A program made the translations under genes and the position numbers. Under the pieces are notes generated by a model that had not been told where the DNA came from, did not search any database, and saw only the letters and a list, made by a program, of their open reading frames with translations. 64,000 bases of DNA from Nonomuraea sediminis (GTDB taxonomy: Bacteria > Actinomycetota > Actinomycetes > Streptosporangiales > Streptosporangiaceae), in the NCBI RefSeq assembly GCF_018531495.1, contig NZ_JAHDTI010000005.1:248001-312000 (forward strand), written 5' to 3'. Shown piece after piece: positions 35,429 through 44,174 of the stretch (its first letter is position 1; every line of letters begins with the position of its first letter).

Positions 35429-35699
35429 CGGTGGATTCCAACTTCCCTCCAGGGCGTTTGCGGTTGCCAATCATCAGCCGTACATCGTGGTTGGAACCAT
35501 AGATCACCGCAAGCGCCACATTCCTATCCGCCGCCTGTCCGTATGCCGTCGTCCCACCCCTGGGGGCCGGACCAGCCGCGGGCTGCCCGGCCCCGCGTCC
35601 GGCGCCAGGACCACGATGGAACAAGGCGGCCCCGCGGCTGGTCTGCTGGGGCTTGCCCTGGAAGGAGCGGTCAGGCGCCATCGCCAACCACTCCACCAC
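35403..35699 (-). CDS. Doubtful ORF, possible gene remnant
   Basis: An open frame of 98 codons (MVEWLAMAPDRSFQGKPQQT...) ends convergently with the DUF3592-like gene, overlapping it by 26 bases. The C-terminal ~40 residues (VALAVIYGSNHDVRLMIGN then RKRPGGKLESTVRFVRILD) look like genuine alternating beta strands with balanced composition. The N-terminal half is Gly/Pro/Ala-rich and resembles translated repeat DNA. It may be the surviving 3' end of a truncated gene. No family is recognised. Confidence 0.25.
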   Translation of the reverse strand: MVEWLAMAPDRSFQGKPQQTSRGAALFHRGPGAGRGAGQPAAGPAPRGGTTAYGQAADRNVALAVIYGSNHDVRLMIGNRKRPGGKLESTVRFVRILD

Positions 35700-35813
35700 C
35701 GTTCGTCGTGATTCGGCCTGCCCGGAGCCGGAGGGCCCCCGCCAGAGGCACGCAGTAAGGCCCGCCGGCCAACGAGGGAGGCAGCCATCAGAAGTCGCTG
35801 GAAGGCCCGGGAG

Positions 35814-36057
35814 CTCCGGCGCCGAGGTGGTGGACTTCGGCGCCGGGGTGGTGGGCTTCGGGCGGCCTCGGTGGCGGGTTCTGGGCGCCGTGACGGCGGG
35901 TGCGCGTCCCCGACTCGCCGGAAGCGCCGGATGCGGGCCCTGAGCCGAAGTACGGCGGGCGGACGGTGGGGCGGCTTGCCGTACAGACGAGATGCGGGGG
36001 AACGCCGGACGAAAGCGTGGACTGGTGTGCGGGCGTAGGACGCGAGAAGCCCCTTCC
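35814..36057. repeat. Dispersed intergenic repeat, copy B, with two 21-bp units
   Basis: Two 21-base units (35814-35834 and 35835-35855) run into a near-identical copy of 34514-34746. The element ends at 36057, inside the left arm of the tRNA-Asn terminator. The region 35700-35813 between the doubtful ORF and this repeat shows nothing recognisable. Confidence 0.85.
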
Positions 36058-36075
36058 TGAGGAGGAAGGGGCTTC
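36046..36075 (-). terminator. tRNA-Asn terminator hairpin
   Basis: GAAGCCCCTTCC (36046-36057) pairs perfectly with GGAAGGGGCTTC (36064-36075) over a 6-base loop. It begins two bases beyond the tRNA CCA end. The left arm is also part of dispersed repeat copies A and B. Confidence 0.8.
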
Positions 36076-36077
36076 GG

Positions 36078-36152
36078 TGGCTCCCGCGATAGGACTCGAA
36101 CCTATAACCTGCCGGTTAACAGCCGGCTGCTCTGCCGTTGAGCTACGCGGGA
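36078..36152 (-). tRNA. tRNA-Asn (GTT)
   Basis: The acceptor arms are 36146-36152 (5' TCCCGCG on the minus strand) and 36082-36088 (3' CGCGGGA), with discriminator G and an encoded CCA at 36078-36080. The D-arm (TAGCTCAACGGCAGAGCA), anticodon loop CTGTTAA with GTT complementary to 36118-36120, and T-loop GGTTCGAGTCC are all present. The folded cloverleaf is complete. A possible promoter -10 (TAATCT) lies ~60 bases upstream. Confidence 0.97.
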
Positions 36153-36280
36153 TCGTGCGTTTACGCCGCTCACGTGGGCCCTGGAGGGGCTTTCCGCTCG
36201 GCGCACGAATAGATTAGCGCATGCCGGGAGTGCGTGTCGCATCGTGAGCGGGGTAGGCCCGGAGACAGCGGAGGTGGAAG

Positions 36281-36583
36281 ATGCGATATCGGATGGCGTT
36301 CGCTGCCGGGCTGGTCATCGGCTATGTGCTGGGCAGCAGGGCGGGCCGCGAGCGGTACGAGCAGATCAAGCGCGCGGCCAGGCGGGTTGCCGACAGCCCG
36401 ACGGTGCAGGAGGCCGCGGGCCTGATGGGCGCGCAGGTGTCGAAGGCGGCCGGGGCCGCCAAGAGCAAGGTGGGCGGCGTGCTGCAGCAGCGGATCCCGT
36501 TCTTGAGGTCGGCCGAGCACGAGACGGGCACCGGCTGGCCCGACGAGGAGAGCAAACCGGAGGAGCCGAGCATCCCGTACTAG
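36281..36583 (+). CDS. Small YtxH-like membrane-anchored protein
   Basis: The protein has 100 residues with SD GGAGGTGG upstream. One N-terminal hydrophobic segment (MAFAAGLVIGYVLGSRAGRERYEQI) is followed by a charged amphipathic helix (KRAARRVADSPTVQEAAGLMGAQVSKAAGAAKSKV). The G-x-x-x-G segment followed by GRERY matches YtxH-type proteins of unknown function, often stress-linked. Its stop overlaps the stop of the convergent gene by 3 bases. Confidence 0.8.
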   Translation: MRYRMAFAAGLVIGYVLGSRAGRERYEQIKRAARRVADSPTVQEAAGLMGAQVSKAAGAAKSKVGGVLQQRIPFLRSAEHETGTGWPDEESKPEEPSIPY

Positions 36584-37053
36584 ACGCCCATGCTGCGCCG
36601 CACTCCTTCGAGTGCCTGTTCCGCCTGGGCGCGCAGGCCGGGGTCGTCGGGGTCGAGGCCGTCGTCGAAGACGAGCGTCCAGCCGAGCACCTCGCCGCCC
36701 GGCCTGCGCCTGGCCACCAGCCGGACGCCGCCGCGCCCCGGCAGGTCGACGTGCTTGTTGACGACGATGGTGGCGTTGACGCGCTCGCGCACGGTCTCGG
36801 GCAACATGCGCGGCTCGGTCAGCCGCTCGAGGCGGACCTCGCCCGCGGTGGTCAGGACGCGCAGCCCGTCCTCGTCCCACACGGCCCTGTCGATCGTCTC
36901 GTACGGCACGCGCGTACCGTCGGCCAGGAACAGCGCCAGGTTGGTCGCCACCACGTAGCCGTCCTCCCCCTGGGCGAACGTCAGCACCCGCTCGCCCGGC
37001 TCGGTCGCCAGGGACTTGCGGACATCGGCAGGCAGGCGGCGCAGAAAGCTCAT
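36580..37053 (-). CDS. Conserved hypothetical actinobacterial protein
   Basis: The protein has 157 residues (MSFLRRLPADVRKSLATEPGERVLTFAQGEDGYVVATNLALFL). It has an antiparallel beta-rich N-terminal half resembling PH-like domains (VPYETIDRAVWDEDGLRVLTTAG) and a C-terminal helix. No TM or signal peptide is present. Such small cytosolic proteins are common in actinobacteria with no assigned function. The start ATG overlaps the stop of the upstream glycoside hydrolase (ATGA). Confidence 0.75.
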   Translation of the reverse strand: MSFLRRLPADVRKSLATEPGERVLTFAQGEDGYVVATNLALFLADGTRVPYETIDRAVWDEDGLRVLTTAGEVRLERLTEPRMLPETVRERVNATIVVNKHVDLPGRGGVRLVARRRPGGEVLGWTLVFDDGLDPDDPGLRAQAEQALEGVRRSMGV

Positions 37054-38330
37054 TGCTCCACGGTATCGGCGAGCAGATCCAGGGTGAGCGCCGCGCTCCA
37101 GCTGAAGTCCCTGCAGCCGCGCCCGCTGCCGTCGAAGGGGTCGAAGCACTCGCGGAAGCCGGCCTGCCGTACCAGCCGCAGCGTGCCGTTGGCCAGTTGC
37201 TGGCCGAGGGCGACGCGGTCGTGTACGGCGGCGGCCCTGCGCAGCAGCCAGTTGGTGTTCACCCAGGACGGGCCGCGCCAGTAGCGGGTGCGGTCGAACT
37301 GGGCGGCGCGAATCTCGCAGCTGGGCACCGGGTAGCCGGTGGCGCCCATGAAGCGGGCGGACTCCAGGATGTCGATGGCCGCGCTGACCCGGTCGCCGGG
37401 CAGCCCGGGATCGAGCAGCGGGCCGAAGCCGCCCACGGTGCAGACCTTGATGAGCTGGTCGGCGCGCAGGTCGCGGGCGTAGAAGCAGCCGTCCCACAGC
37501 CGTTCGAGCAGCGCGCGCCTGATGCGCTCGGCCTGCTCGGTGTGCGGCACGGGGTCGGCGCCCGCCACCGGCGCCAGTTCGGCCATCGCCTGGCAGGAGG
37601 CCAGCCAGATCCCGTTGAACATCGGGTCCTCGATGGCGAACGGGTGCTCGTCGCGCAGGTACTCGGGCCGGTATCCGGAGTTGCGGTAGGCCAGGGCGAG
37701 CCAGACGTAGCGGTCGTGGTCGCTGTCGGGGTGTCGTTGTTCGAGGTCGACGTTGCGGTAGCCGTACCTGATCTCGGGGAGGGCGGCCAGCGGCTGGTCC
37801 CAGGCGGGGCTGTCGTCCATGCCCGACTCCCAGGGGTGCACGATCGCCGCCAGCCCCGCGCCGCCCAGATCGCGGGCGGTGGACAGGTAGGCGTGCTGTG
37901 CGCTGAGCGCCGGGTAGACCTGCCTGACCAGGTCGGCGTCGCCGGCGTGCCGCCACAGCCACCAGATGGCCAGCGCGTGCAGCGGCGGCGCGGTCAGGCC
38001 CGAGGTGAGCACGCCGCGCGGCGCGGCCTCGTGGTCCTGCGAGCGCCAGACGGACGGTCCAGGGAAGTACGCCTCGGGGGTGTGGAAGACGATGTGCGGC
38101 ACCATGCCGGTCGACCACTGCCCGTTCAGCAGGCTGAGCAGCTCGGCCCTGGCCCGGTCGGGCCGGTGTCTGGCCAGCCCGATCGCCACGAAGGCGGAGT
38201 CCCAGCTCCACTGGTGGGGGTAGAGGCCGGGCGCGGGCACAGTGGCGGTCCCCGTCCAGTTCGCCTCGAGCACGGACAGCGCCTCGCGCCCGAGCGCGGC
38301 ATCGTCGACCGCTGGCCGCGCCTCCATCAA
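37050..38330 (-). CDS. GH63/MGH1-like glycoside hydrolase, probably glucosylglycerate hydrolase
   Basis: The protein has 426 residues (MMEARPAVDDAALGREALSVLEANWTG). The (alpha/alpha)6 GH63 signature is visible as YPHQWSWDSAFVAIGLARH, GYPVPSCEIRAAQFDRTRYWRGPSWVNTNWLL and, near the end, GFRECFDPFDGSGRGCRDFSWSAAL, with acidic residues at the expected catalytic positions (assignment by analogy). No signal peptide, so it acts in the cytosol. The closest described group is mycobacterial glucosylglycerate hydrolase, which recycles the compatible solute glucosylglycerate, but mannosylglycerate or other substrates are possible. It is translationally coupled to the downstream small protein. Confidence 0.82.
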   Translation of the reverse strand: MMEARPAVDDAALGREALSVLEANWTGTATVPAPGLYPHQWSWDSAFVAIGLARHRPDRARAELLSLLNGQWSTGMVPHIVFHTPEAYFPGPSVWRSQDHEAAPRGVLTSGLTAPPLHALAIWWLWRHAGDADLVRQVYPALSAQHAYLSTARDLGGAGLAAIVHPWESGMDDSPAWDQPLAALPEIRYGYRNVDLEQRHPDSDHDRYVWLALAYRNSGYRPEYLRDEHPFAIEDPMFNGIWLASCQAMAELAPVAGADPVPHTEQAERIRRALLERLWDGCFYARDLRADQLIKVCTVGGFGPLLDPGLPGDRVSAAIDILESARFMGATGYPVPSCEIRAAQFDRTRYWRGPSWVNTNWLLRRAAAVHDRVALGQQLANGTLRLVRQAGFRECFDPFDGSGRGCRDFSWSAALTLDLLADTVEQ

Positions 38331-38359
38331 CCCACTATGCGCCCCGTTGTCCTACAGCG

Positions 38360-38515
38360 CTACGTTCGGGCCCACTTCGACACGAGCATGACACCGAAGA
38401 CGACGGCACCGATGATGAGCCCCCACTTCAGGAGCGTGAAGGCGAACCCCACGAGGGGGCCGATGAGGATGAAGGCGGCGATGATCGCGGCGATGATCAG
38501 AAGAATGCGTCCCAT
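38360..38515 (-). CDS. 51-aa hydrophobic membrane peptide
   Basis: MGRILLIIAAIIAAFILIG followed by VGFAFTLLKWGLIIGAVVFGVMLVSKWART gives two TM helices with basic ends. The ATG complementary to 38513-38515 is the most sensible start because upstream codons lie in a GC-poor leader. Such short two-helix proteins are frequent in actinobacteria and have no known role. It is divergent from the large signalling operon. Confidence 0.65.
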   Translation of the reverse strand: MGRILLIIAAIIAAFILIGPLVGFAFTLLKWGLIIGAVVFGVMLVSKWART

Positions 38516-38676
38516 GGCTTCGACGTTACGAGATCGTTTAAGCCAATTGCAGGTGTTACAGGGTTGAATCAGGGACAAGTCAGGGACCCCCCTTACCCCG
38601 GCAGGAACCAACCCGCCATGCTTGCCGTTAAGCCGAGTGAATCGGGCCAAGGGGGACCCTTCTCACGGGGAGTGTG

Positions 38677-39864
38677 ATGGGCCAGGGACCACCAATGAGC
38701 AGGGAAGGCGCCGAATACGCCTTGCGCGCCCGCGCCGACGAGCGCGACAGGATCTCCGGCGACCTGCTCGACCTTGAGTCGCACACCACCTACCAGCTGC
38801 TCAAGGGATCGAACTTACGGGGAGCCACCCAACAGCGCTGGCAGGCGGCACAGGCCGCGCTGGCCACCCTGTGGGGCCTCTACGACGCCTACCGTGCCGT
38901 CTTACGCGACGCCGAGCAGATCAGGGCGAGCCGCGGCAGGCTCGGCTCCGACGAGCTGGCCGAGCTGACCGCGTTGCTGGCCGGACGCTCGGTGGTGCTG
39001 AAGGCCGCCGCCAAGCCCGTCGAGCAGCGCTCGCTGCTGCCGCAGGCCGACGAGCGCCTGACCATGGACGAGACGGTGACCCGGATGGACGCCGCCTTCC
39101 GCGAGGTCACCGGCACCCTCACCGACATCGACGCGGCCTGGAACACCTGCCTGCCCCGCCTGGACGACGCCGACGCCCAGCTGCGCGCCATCCACGACCT
39201 GCAGGCCGAACTGGGCGAGAGCCTCGACCTGACCCAGGTACAGACCGACCTCAAGCGCCTGCGCGGCGCCGCGGTCGAAGACCCCCTCGGCTCCCCGCCG
39301 TCCGCGGCCGAGCTCGACCGCATCGCCGCCCTCCTGTCCGGCTCGCGCACCGACCTGGAGCGCGCGCTGCAGGTCAAGCGCGAGTACGGCAGGCGCCGCG
39401 AGGACCTGGTCGCCGCGCTCGACCGGGTCAGGGGCGCCGAGAGCGAGGCACGGCTGGCCCACGGCCAGGTGGTCGTGAAGATCGCCCTGCCGCCGCAGGC
39501 CTCCCCCAGGAGCCGCGCCGAGGACCTGGCCGCCGAGCTCGACGCGCTCGACGTCTCGGCCGACACCTGGCTGAACAGATCGGGGCGCCTGACGGCGCTC
39601 GAAGGCTCCGTGGCCAAGGCGCTGCGCCAGGCGCAGGCCACGGCCAAGGCGCTGTACGGCCTGGTGGGCAGGCGCGACGAGCTGCGCGGACGGCTCGAGG
39701 CCACCCAGGCGATGGCCGTGCGGCGGGGGCGGGCCGAGGACCCCGCCACCGTCCAGGCCTACCAGCAGGCCAGGGTGCTGCTCTGGAGCGCCCCCTGCGA
39801 CCTCACGAGGGCGGCCGAGGCCGTCGACCTGTACCAGCGTGCGATCCACGGAGGTGGGCGATGA
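38677..39864 (+). CDS. Coiled-coil protein opening the PknG operon
   Basis: The protein has 395 residues from the ATG at 38677, with GGGGAG just upstream; an ATG at 38695 (MSREGAEYALRARADERD) with AGGGA is equally possible. The sequence is nearly all heptad-like helix: ERDRISGDLLDLESHTTYQLL, DLTQVQTDLKRLRGAAVE and LERALQVKREYGRRREDLVAALDRVRGAESEARL, with no Cys cluster, TM helix or signal peptide. Its stop overlaps the pknG start (ATGA), so it belongs to the operon and may scaffold the kinase complex. No characterised homologue is known to me. Confidence 0.85.
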   Translation: MGQGPPMSREGAEYALRARADERDRISGDLLDLESHTTYQLLKGSNLRGATQQRWQAAQAALATLWGLYDAYRAVLRDAEQIRASRGRLGSDELAELTALLAGRSVVLKAAAKPVEQRSLLPQADERLTMDETVTRMDAAFREVTGTLTDIDAAWNTCLPRLDDADAQLRAIHDLQAELGESLDLTQVQTDLKRLRGAAVEDPLGSPPSAAELDRIAALLSGSRTDLERALQVKREYGRRREDLVAALDRVRGAESEARLAHGQVVVKIALPPQASPRSRAEDLAAELDALDVSADTWLNRSGRLTALEGSVAKALRQAQATAKALYGLVGRRDELRGRLEATQAMAVRRGRAEDPATVQAYQQARVLLWSAPCDLTRAAEAVDLYQRAIHGGGR

Positions 39865-42047
39865 CCCGCTGCGCACAGCCCGGATGCACCGGGACGATCG
39901 AGGACGGCTACTGCGACCTCTGCGGCGCCGCCGCCCCGGCCCAGCAGGCCGGGAGTCCGCCGCCCATTCAGACGGGCCAGGTGCTGCCCGGCCCCGCCGC
40001 ACCCGACACCGCGCCGGTGAGCAGGGGCATGAGCACCCCGCTCAGCAGGCAGATGACGGGCCCCACGAGCAGCGGCCGCTCCCGGGCCGGCGTGCTCGGC
40101 GACGCGCTCGACGACCTGCCGCCCATCCCCTACCGCGACCCCTCGACCGCGGTCCTGGCCAACCCCGAGGTGCCGGAGGACAAGCGCTTCTGCGCCAACC
40201 CGGCCTGCGGCAAGCCCGTCGGCCGTTCCCGCAGCGGACGGCCCGGCCTGCCCGAGGGGTTCTGCCCGCACTGCCGTACCCAGTTCTCCTTCACCCCCAA
40301 GCTGGGCAAGGGCGACCTGGTCGCCGCCCAGTACCGGGTGCTCGGCTGCCTGGCGCACGGCGGGCTCGGCTGGATCTACCTGGCCGCCGACGAGAACCTG
40401 GACGGCCGCTGGGTGGTGCTCAAGGGCCTGCTCAACACCGCCGACGCCGAGGCGCTCGCGGCGGCCGAGGCCGAGCGGCGCTTCCTGACCACGGTCGACC
40501 ACCCCAACATCGTCAAGATCTTCAACTTCCAGCGCTCGGCCGGGCTCGGCTACATCGTCATGGAGTACGTCGGCGGCCAGTCGCTGCACGAGCTGCGCCG
40601 CCAGGGCCCGATCCCGCTGCGCGAGACGCTCATGTACGGCCGCGAGATCCTGCGGGCCTTCAGCTACCTGCACGAGCAGGGCGTGGTCTACTGCGACCTC
40701 AAACCGGCCAACGTCATCCGCGTCGGCAAGCGGCTCAAGCTGATCGACCTGGGCGCCGTCCAGCGCATCGGCTCGCCGCCGGGCACCTCGTGGGCCACGG
40801 TCGGCTACCACGCGCCCGAGCTGGACACCCAGCCCTCCTCGGTGGCCTCCGACCTGTACACGGTGGCGCGGACGCTGGCCGTACTGGCCATCCAGAACTT
40901 CAGCCCGGCCAAGAGCGGGCAGGCGACGCCGCTGCCGCAGGACTGCGGGAACGAGTCGTTCGCCCGGCTGCTGCGCAGGGCCACCGCGCACGACCCCAAC
41001 CTCAGGTTCGCCAGCGCGGTGGACATGGAGGACCAGCTGGTCGGGGTGCTGCGCGAGGTGTCGGCGATCGCCGACGGCGTGCCGTACCCGGCGCCCTCGA
41101 GGTTGTTCGGGCCCGAGCGGCTGGCGGCAGGCGCCTCGCTGTCGCAGGACACCGGCAGGGTGTTCGACCCGCTCGACCCGCTGGCGGCGGCCAGGGCGCT
41201 GCCCGTGCCGCTGATGGACCCGCTCGACCCGGCCACCGGCGCCCTCGCGGGGCTGGTGGGGCGCGACCCCGTGCAGCTGATCGCCCAGGTGAGCGGGATG
41301 CAGCAGACGCCCGAGGCCATGCTGACCAAGATCCGCCTCATGGCGGAGCAGGGCGGCGACCACACCGCCGCCACGCTCCAGGAGCTGGATCAGGCCGAGC
41401 GGGCGATCGGCGGCGACTGGCGCCTCACCTGGTACCGCGGCGTGCACGCGCTGACCTCCGGCAACGCCGGGCAGGCCGTGCAGTACTTCGACGCGTGCTT
41501 CTCCATGCTGCCGGGCGAGCTCGCGCCCAAGCTGGCCCTGGCCTTCGCGCTGGAGTGCGCGGGCCAGGACCCGTCGCCCTGGTACACCAGCGTGTGGCGC
41601 ACCGACCGCTCCTACGTCAGCGCCGCCTTCGGCCTGGCCAGGACGGGCCGGGTCACGGTGCTCGACGAGGTGCCCTCCTCCTCCAGCCACCGGGTGGCCG
41701 CCGACATGGCGCTGGTGGCCTCCATCGCCCGCCACCACGCGGTCGACCGGGTCAAGCCCGAGCAGCTCACCGACGCCGCGGAACGCCTCGACGACCTGGT
41801 CGAGGTGGCGCCGCGGCGGCGCGAGTCGCTCACCGCCGAGCTGCTCGAGGCCGCGCTGCGCTGGCTGGCGGCGGGCAACCGGCCGCCCGGCAGCATGAGC
41901 CTGGCCGGCGCCCCGCTCACCGACGCAGGCATGCGCAGGCAGCTCGAGGCGACCCTGCGCAGGCTCGCCTCCTCGGCCGACACCCGCCAGGAGAAGCACG
42001 TGCTCGTCAACCGCGCCAACGCCATCCGACCCAGGACCTGGATATGA
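39861..42047 (+). CDS. pknG: PknG-like serine/threonine protein kinase
   Basis: The protein has 728 residues, with GGAGG at 39851. A zinc ribbon (Cys4, 9, 18, 21) precedes the rubredoxin-like domain (FCANPACGKP ... FCPHC, ~109-145). The kinase domain covers ~150-400, with ATP Lys in WVVLKGL near 186, catalytic YCDLKPANV near 276 and LIDLGAV in place of DFG, exactly as in mycobacterial PknG. A C-terminal TPR domain follows. PknG phosphorylates the FHA protein GarA/OdhI, releasing its inhibition of 2-oxoglutarate dehydrogenase in response to amino acids. Its stop overlaps the PP2C start. The extra N-terminal zinc ribbon distinguishes it from the mycobacterial form. Confidence 0.95.
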   Translation: MTRCAQPGCTGTIEDGYCDLCGAAAPAQQAGSPPPIQTGQVLPGPAAPDTAPVSRGMSTPLSRQMTGPTSSGRSRAGVLGDALDDLPPIPYRDPSTAVLANPEVPEDKRFCANPACGKPVGRSRSGRPGLPEGFCPHCRTQFSFTPKLGKGDLVAAQYRVLGCLAHGGLGWIYLAADENLDGRWVVLKGLLNTADAEALAAAEAERRFLTTVDHPNIVKIFNFQRSAGLGYIVMEYVGGQSLHELRRQGPIPLRETLMYGREILRAFSYLHEQGVVYCDLKPANVIRVGKRLKLIDLGAVQRIGSPPGTSWATVGYHAPELDTQPSSVASDLYTVARTLAVLAIQNFSPAKSGQATPLPQDCGNESFARLLRRATAHDPNLRFASAVDMEDQLVGVLREVSAIADGVPYPAPSRLFGPERLAAGASLSQDTGRVFDPLDPLAAARALPVPLMDPLDPATGALAGLVGRDPVQLIAQVSGMQQTPEAMLTKIRLMAEQGGDHTAATLQELDQAERAIGGDWRLTWYRGVHALTSGNAGQAVQYFDACFSMLPGELAPKLALAFALECAGQDPSPWYTSVWRTDRSYVSAAFGLARTGRVTVLDEVPSSSSHRVAADMALVASIARHHAVDRVKPEQLTDAAERLDDLVEVAPRRRESLTAELLEAALRWLAAGNRPPGSMSLAGAPLTDAGMRRQLEATLRRLASSADTRQEKHVLVNRANAIRPRTWI

Positions 42048-42892
42048 ACTGTCCCGTGTGCGAGACCCCGGTCGTGGCCGGGGACTCCTTCTGCGAGGCC
42101 TGCGGCCATCCGCTGGGCGCCCCCGCCTGTACGGCGTGCGGCGCCCCCGCCGTGGACCCCGACGGCTACTGCGAGCGCTGCGGCGTCCGCCAGCCGACCG
42201 GTCGCGACCACTCCGAGCTTGAGCTCGAGGGCGGCGCGGCCGGAGTGACCGACCGTGGCCTGCGCCGCAGCCGCAACGAGGACGCCATGGCCCTGCTGGC
42301 CGTCGACGGCGCGATCGTCACCGTGGTCTGCGACGGGGTGGGCAGCTCGCCCCGCGCCGACCAGGCCTCCGCGGTGGCGGTCGCCACGGCCTCGGCCGCG
42401 CTGGCCGAGGGCTCGTCGCAGGAGAAGGCCTTCGAGCTGGCAGGCCAGGCGGTCAACGCGCTGGCCACCTCCATCGACGACGCCCCGGCCTGCACCTACG
42501 TCTCCGCCGTCGTCACCGCCGAGCAGATCACGCTCGGCTGGGCCGGGGACACGCGGGCGTACTGGCTGCCCGGCCCTGAAGGATCCGTGGCGGAGCGAGG
42601 ACAGGGCGTACTGCTCACCGAGGACGACGCCGTTCCGACCGGCGAGATCACCGCATGGCTCGGCGCCGACTCCGGCGACGTCGAGCTGCGGACTCGCACG
42701 CTCGCACCGAGGCAGCCAGGACTGCTGCTCGTGTGCAGCGACGGCCTGTGGCGCTACCTCAACGGCTACCCCTTCCCCACATCCGACAACCCCCTGGACC
42801 TGGCCCGCGTGCTGCTGCGCCACGCACTCGACTCCGGCGGGCAAGACAACGTGACCATCGTCCTGATCCCCTTTGGAGGCTCGCATGGGTGA
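42044..42892 (+). CDS. PP2C-type protein phosphatase with two zinc ribbons
   Basis: The protein has 282 residues. Two tandem zinc ribbons open it: Cys3, 6, 17, 20 and Cys29, 32, 43, 46. The PP2C domain follows with metal-binding Asp in RSRNEDAM and VCDGVGS, the WAGDTRAY strand, LVCSDGLWRYL and GGQDNVTIVL. The family is Mn2+/Mg2+-dependent and removes phosphate from Ser/Thr, so this is the natural antagonist of the kinase encoded one gene upstream. No TM helix is present, unlike PstP. Starts and stops overlap both neighbours (ATGA upstream, 8 bases downstream). Confidence 0.94.
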   Translation: MNCPVCETPVVAGDSFCEACGHPLGAPACTACGAPAVDPDGYCERCGVRQPTGRDHSELELEGGAAGVTDRGLRRSRNEDAMALLAVDGAIVTVVCDGVGSSPRADQASAVAVATASAALAEGSSQEKAFELAGQAVNALATSIDDAPACTYVSAVVTAEQITLGWAGDTRAYWLPGPEGSVAERGQGVLLTEDDAVPTGEITAWLGADSGDVELRTRTLAPRQPGLLLVCSDGLWRYLNGYPFPTSDNPLDLARVLLRHALDSGGQDNVTIVLIPFGGSHG

Positions 42893-44174
42893 CCAGCCCA
42901 CGTTCACGCTCCACATCGACCAGAACAAGTACCTCCCGCTGGACGGGCGCGAGGTGCACGCCATCCTCACCATCTCCTCCACGGGACAGGTGACCACCAC
43001 CACCTCGGCACCGTCCGAGGCGGCCGAGGTCATCATCATCGACACCTCGGGCTCGATGAGCGGCAGCAAGATCAGGGAAGCCAGGCAGGCCGCGGCCACC
43101 GCTGTGCAGACCCTGCGCGACGGCGCGTACTTCGCGGTGATCGCCGGGACCGACACGGCCAAGGTCGTCTACCCGCGCGGCAACCAGCTCGTGCGGGCCT
43201 CGGCGGCCACCAGGGCCGAGGCCCAGCAGGCGATCGGGCGGCTGAACGCCAACGGCGGCACCTCGATCGGCCAGTGGCTGCTGCTCGCCCAGAACCTGCT
43301 GTCCACCCAGCCGGGCGCGATCAAGCACGCCGTCCTGATGACCGACGGGCAGAACAACGAGGGGCCCGAGCGCTTCGCCGCGGCACTGGCGCACTGCGAG
43401 GGCCACTTCACCTGCGACAGCCTGGGCGTGGGTGCCGACTGGGTGCCCGCCGAGCTGCGCAAGGTGGCCGACGCGCTGCTCGGCACCTTCGACTTCGTCC
43501 GCGACCAGAGCGACCTGGCCGCCTTCTTCCAGAAGATCACCCAGACGTCGATGGCGAAGACCGTGGCCGAGCTGGCGATGCGGGTCTGGATCCCGCAGAC
43601 GGCCAGGCTGAAGTTCGTCAAGCAGGTCTCCCCCACGCTGCTCGACCTGACCGGCAAGCGCACCGACATCAACCCGCTCACCGGCGACTACCCGACCGGC
43701 TCGTGGGGCACCGAGGAACGCGAGTACCACCTGTGCGTGGAGGTCCCGCCGGGCCAGATCGGCCAGGAGATCAGGGCAGGCTGGGTCAAGCTCGTGCTGC
43801 CCGACACCCAGGAGGTCTTCGCCAGCGGCAACGTCCTGGCCCAGTGGACCGACGACCTGGCGCAGTCCACCCAGCTCAACCGCAAGGTCGCCCACTACAC
43901 CGGGCAGGCCGAGCTGCACGAGCTCATCCAGGACGGCCTCAGCGCCCGCGCCGCCGGCGACGTCGACACCGCGACCGCCCGCCTGGCCAAGGCCAAGCAG
44001 CTGGCCCAGGAGTCGGGCCGCGAGGACACCGCCCGGCTGCTCGACAAGGTCGTGGAGGTCGATCCCGGCACCGGCACCGCCAGGCTGCGCCGCGACGTGG
44101 ACAAGAACGACGAGATCGAGCTCGACACCGGCTCGGTCCGCACCAGCCGGCTGCGCAAGAACGAGGAGGGCTGA
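42885..44174 (+). CDS. Cytosolic von Willebrand A domain protein
   Basis: The protein has 429 residues from the ATG at 42885, with GGAGG 9 bases upstream. A beta-sandwich prefix leads to a VWA domain with an intact MIDAS: Asp53-x-Ser55-x-Ser57 (IIIDTSGSMSG), Thr in NANGGTSIGQW and Asp in LMTDGQNN. A second beta domain and a helical tail (ARAAGDVDTATARLAKAKQLAQESG) complete it. No signal peptide or TM helix is present, so it acts inside the cell. The metal-dependent adhesion site implies ligand binding, probably to another operon product. Its TGA overlaps the FHA start (TGATG). Confidence 0.92.
   Translation: MGDQPTFTLHIDQNKYLPLDGREVHAILTISSTGQVTTTTSAPSEAAEVIIIDTSGSMSGSKIREARQAAATAVQTLRDGAYFAVIAGTDTAKVVYPRGNQLVRASAATRAEAQQAIGRLNANGGTSIGQWLLLAQNLLSTQPGAIKHAVLMTDGQNNEGPERFAAALAHCEGHFTCDSLGVGADWVPAELRKVADALLGTFDFVRDQSDLAAFFQKITQTSMAKTVAELAMRVWIPQTARLKFVKQVSPTLLDLTGKRTDINPLTGDYPTGSWGTEEREYHLCVEVPPGQIGQEIRAGWVKLVLPDTQEVFASGNVLAQWTDDLAQSTQLNRKVAHYTGQAELHELIQDGLSARAAGDVDTATARLAKAKQLAQESGREDTARLLDKVVEVDPGTGTARLRRDVDKNDEIELDTGSVRTSRLRKNEEG

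Noticed and set aside
34421..36152. Complete integrative element at tRNA-Asn
   Set aside because: No integrase, excisionase or mobilisation gene lies between the repeats, and the tRNA 3' end itself is not duplicated, only the terminator arm and adjacent repeat.
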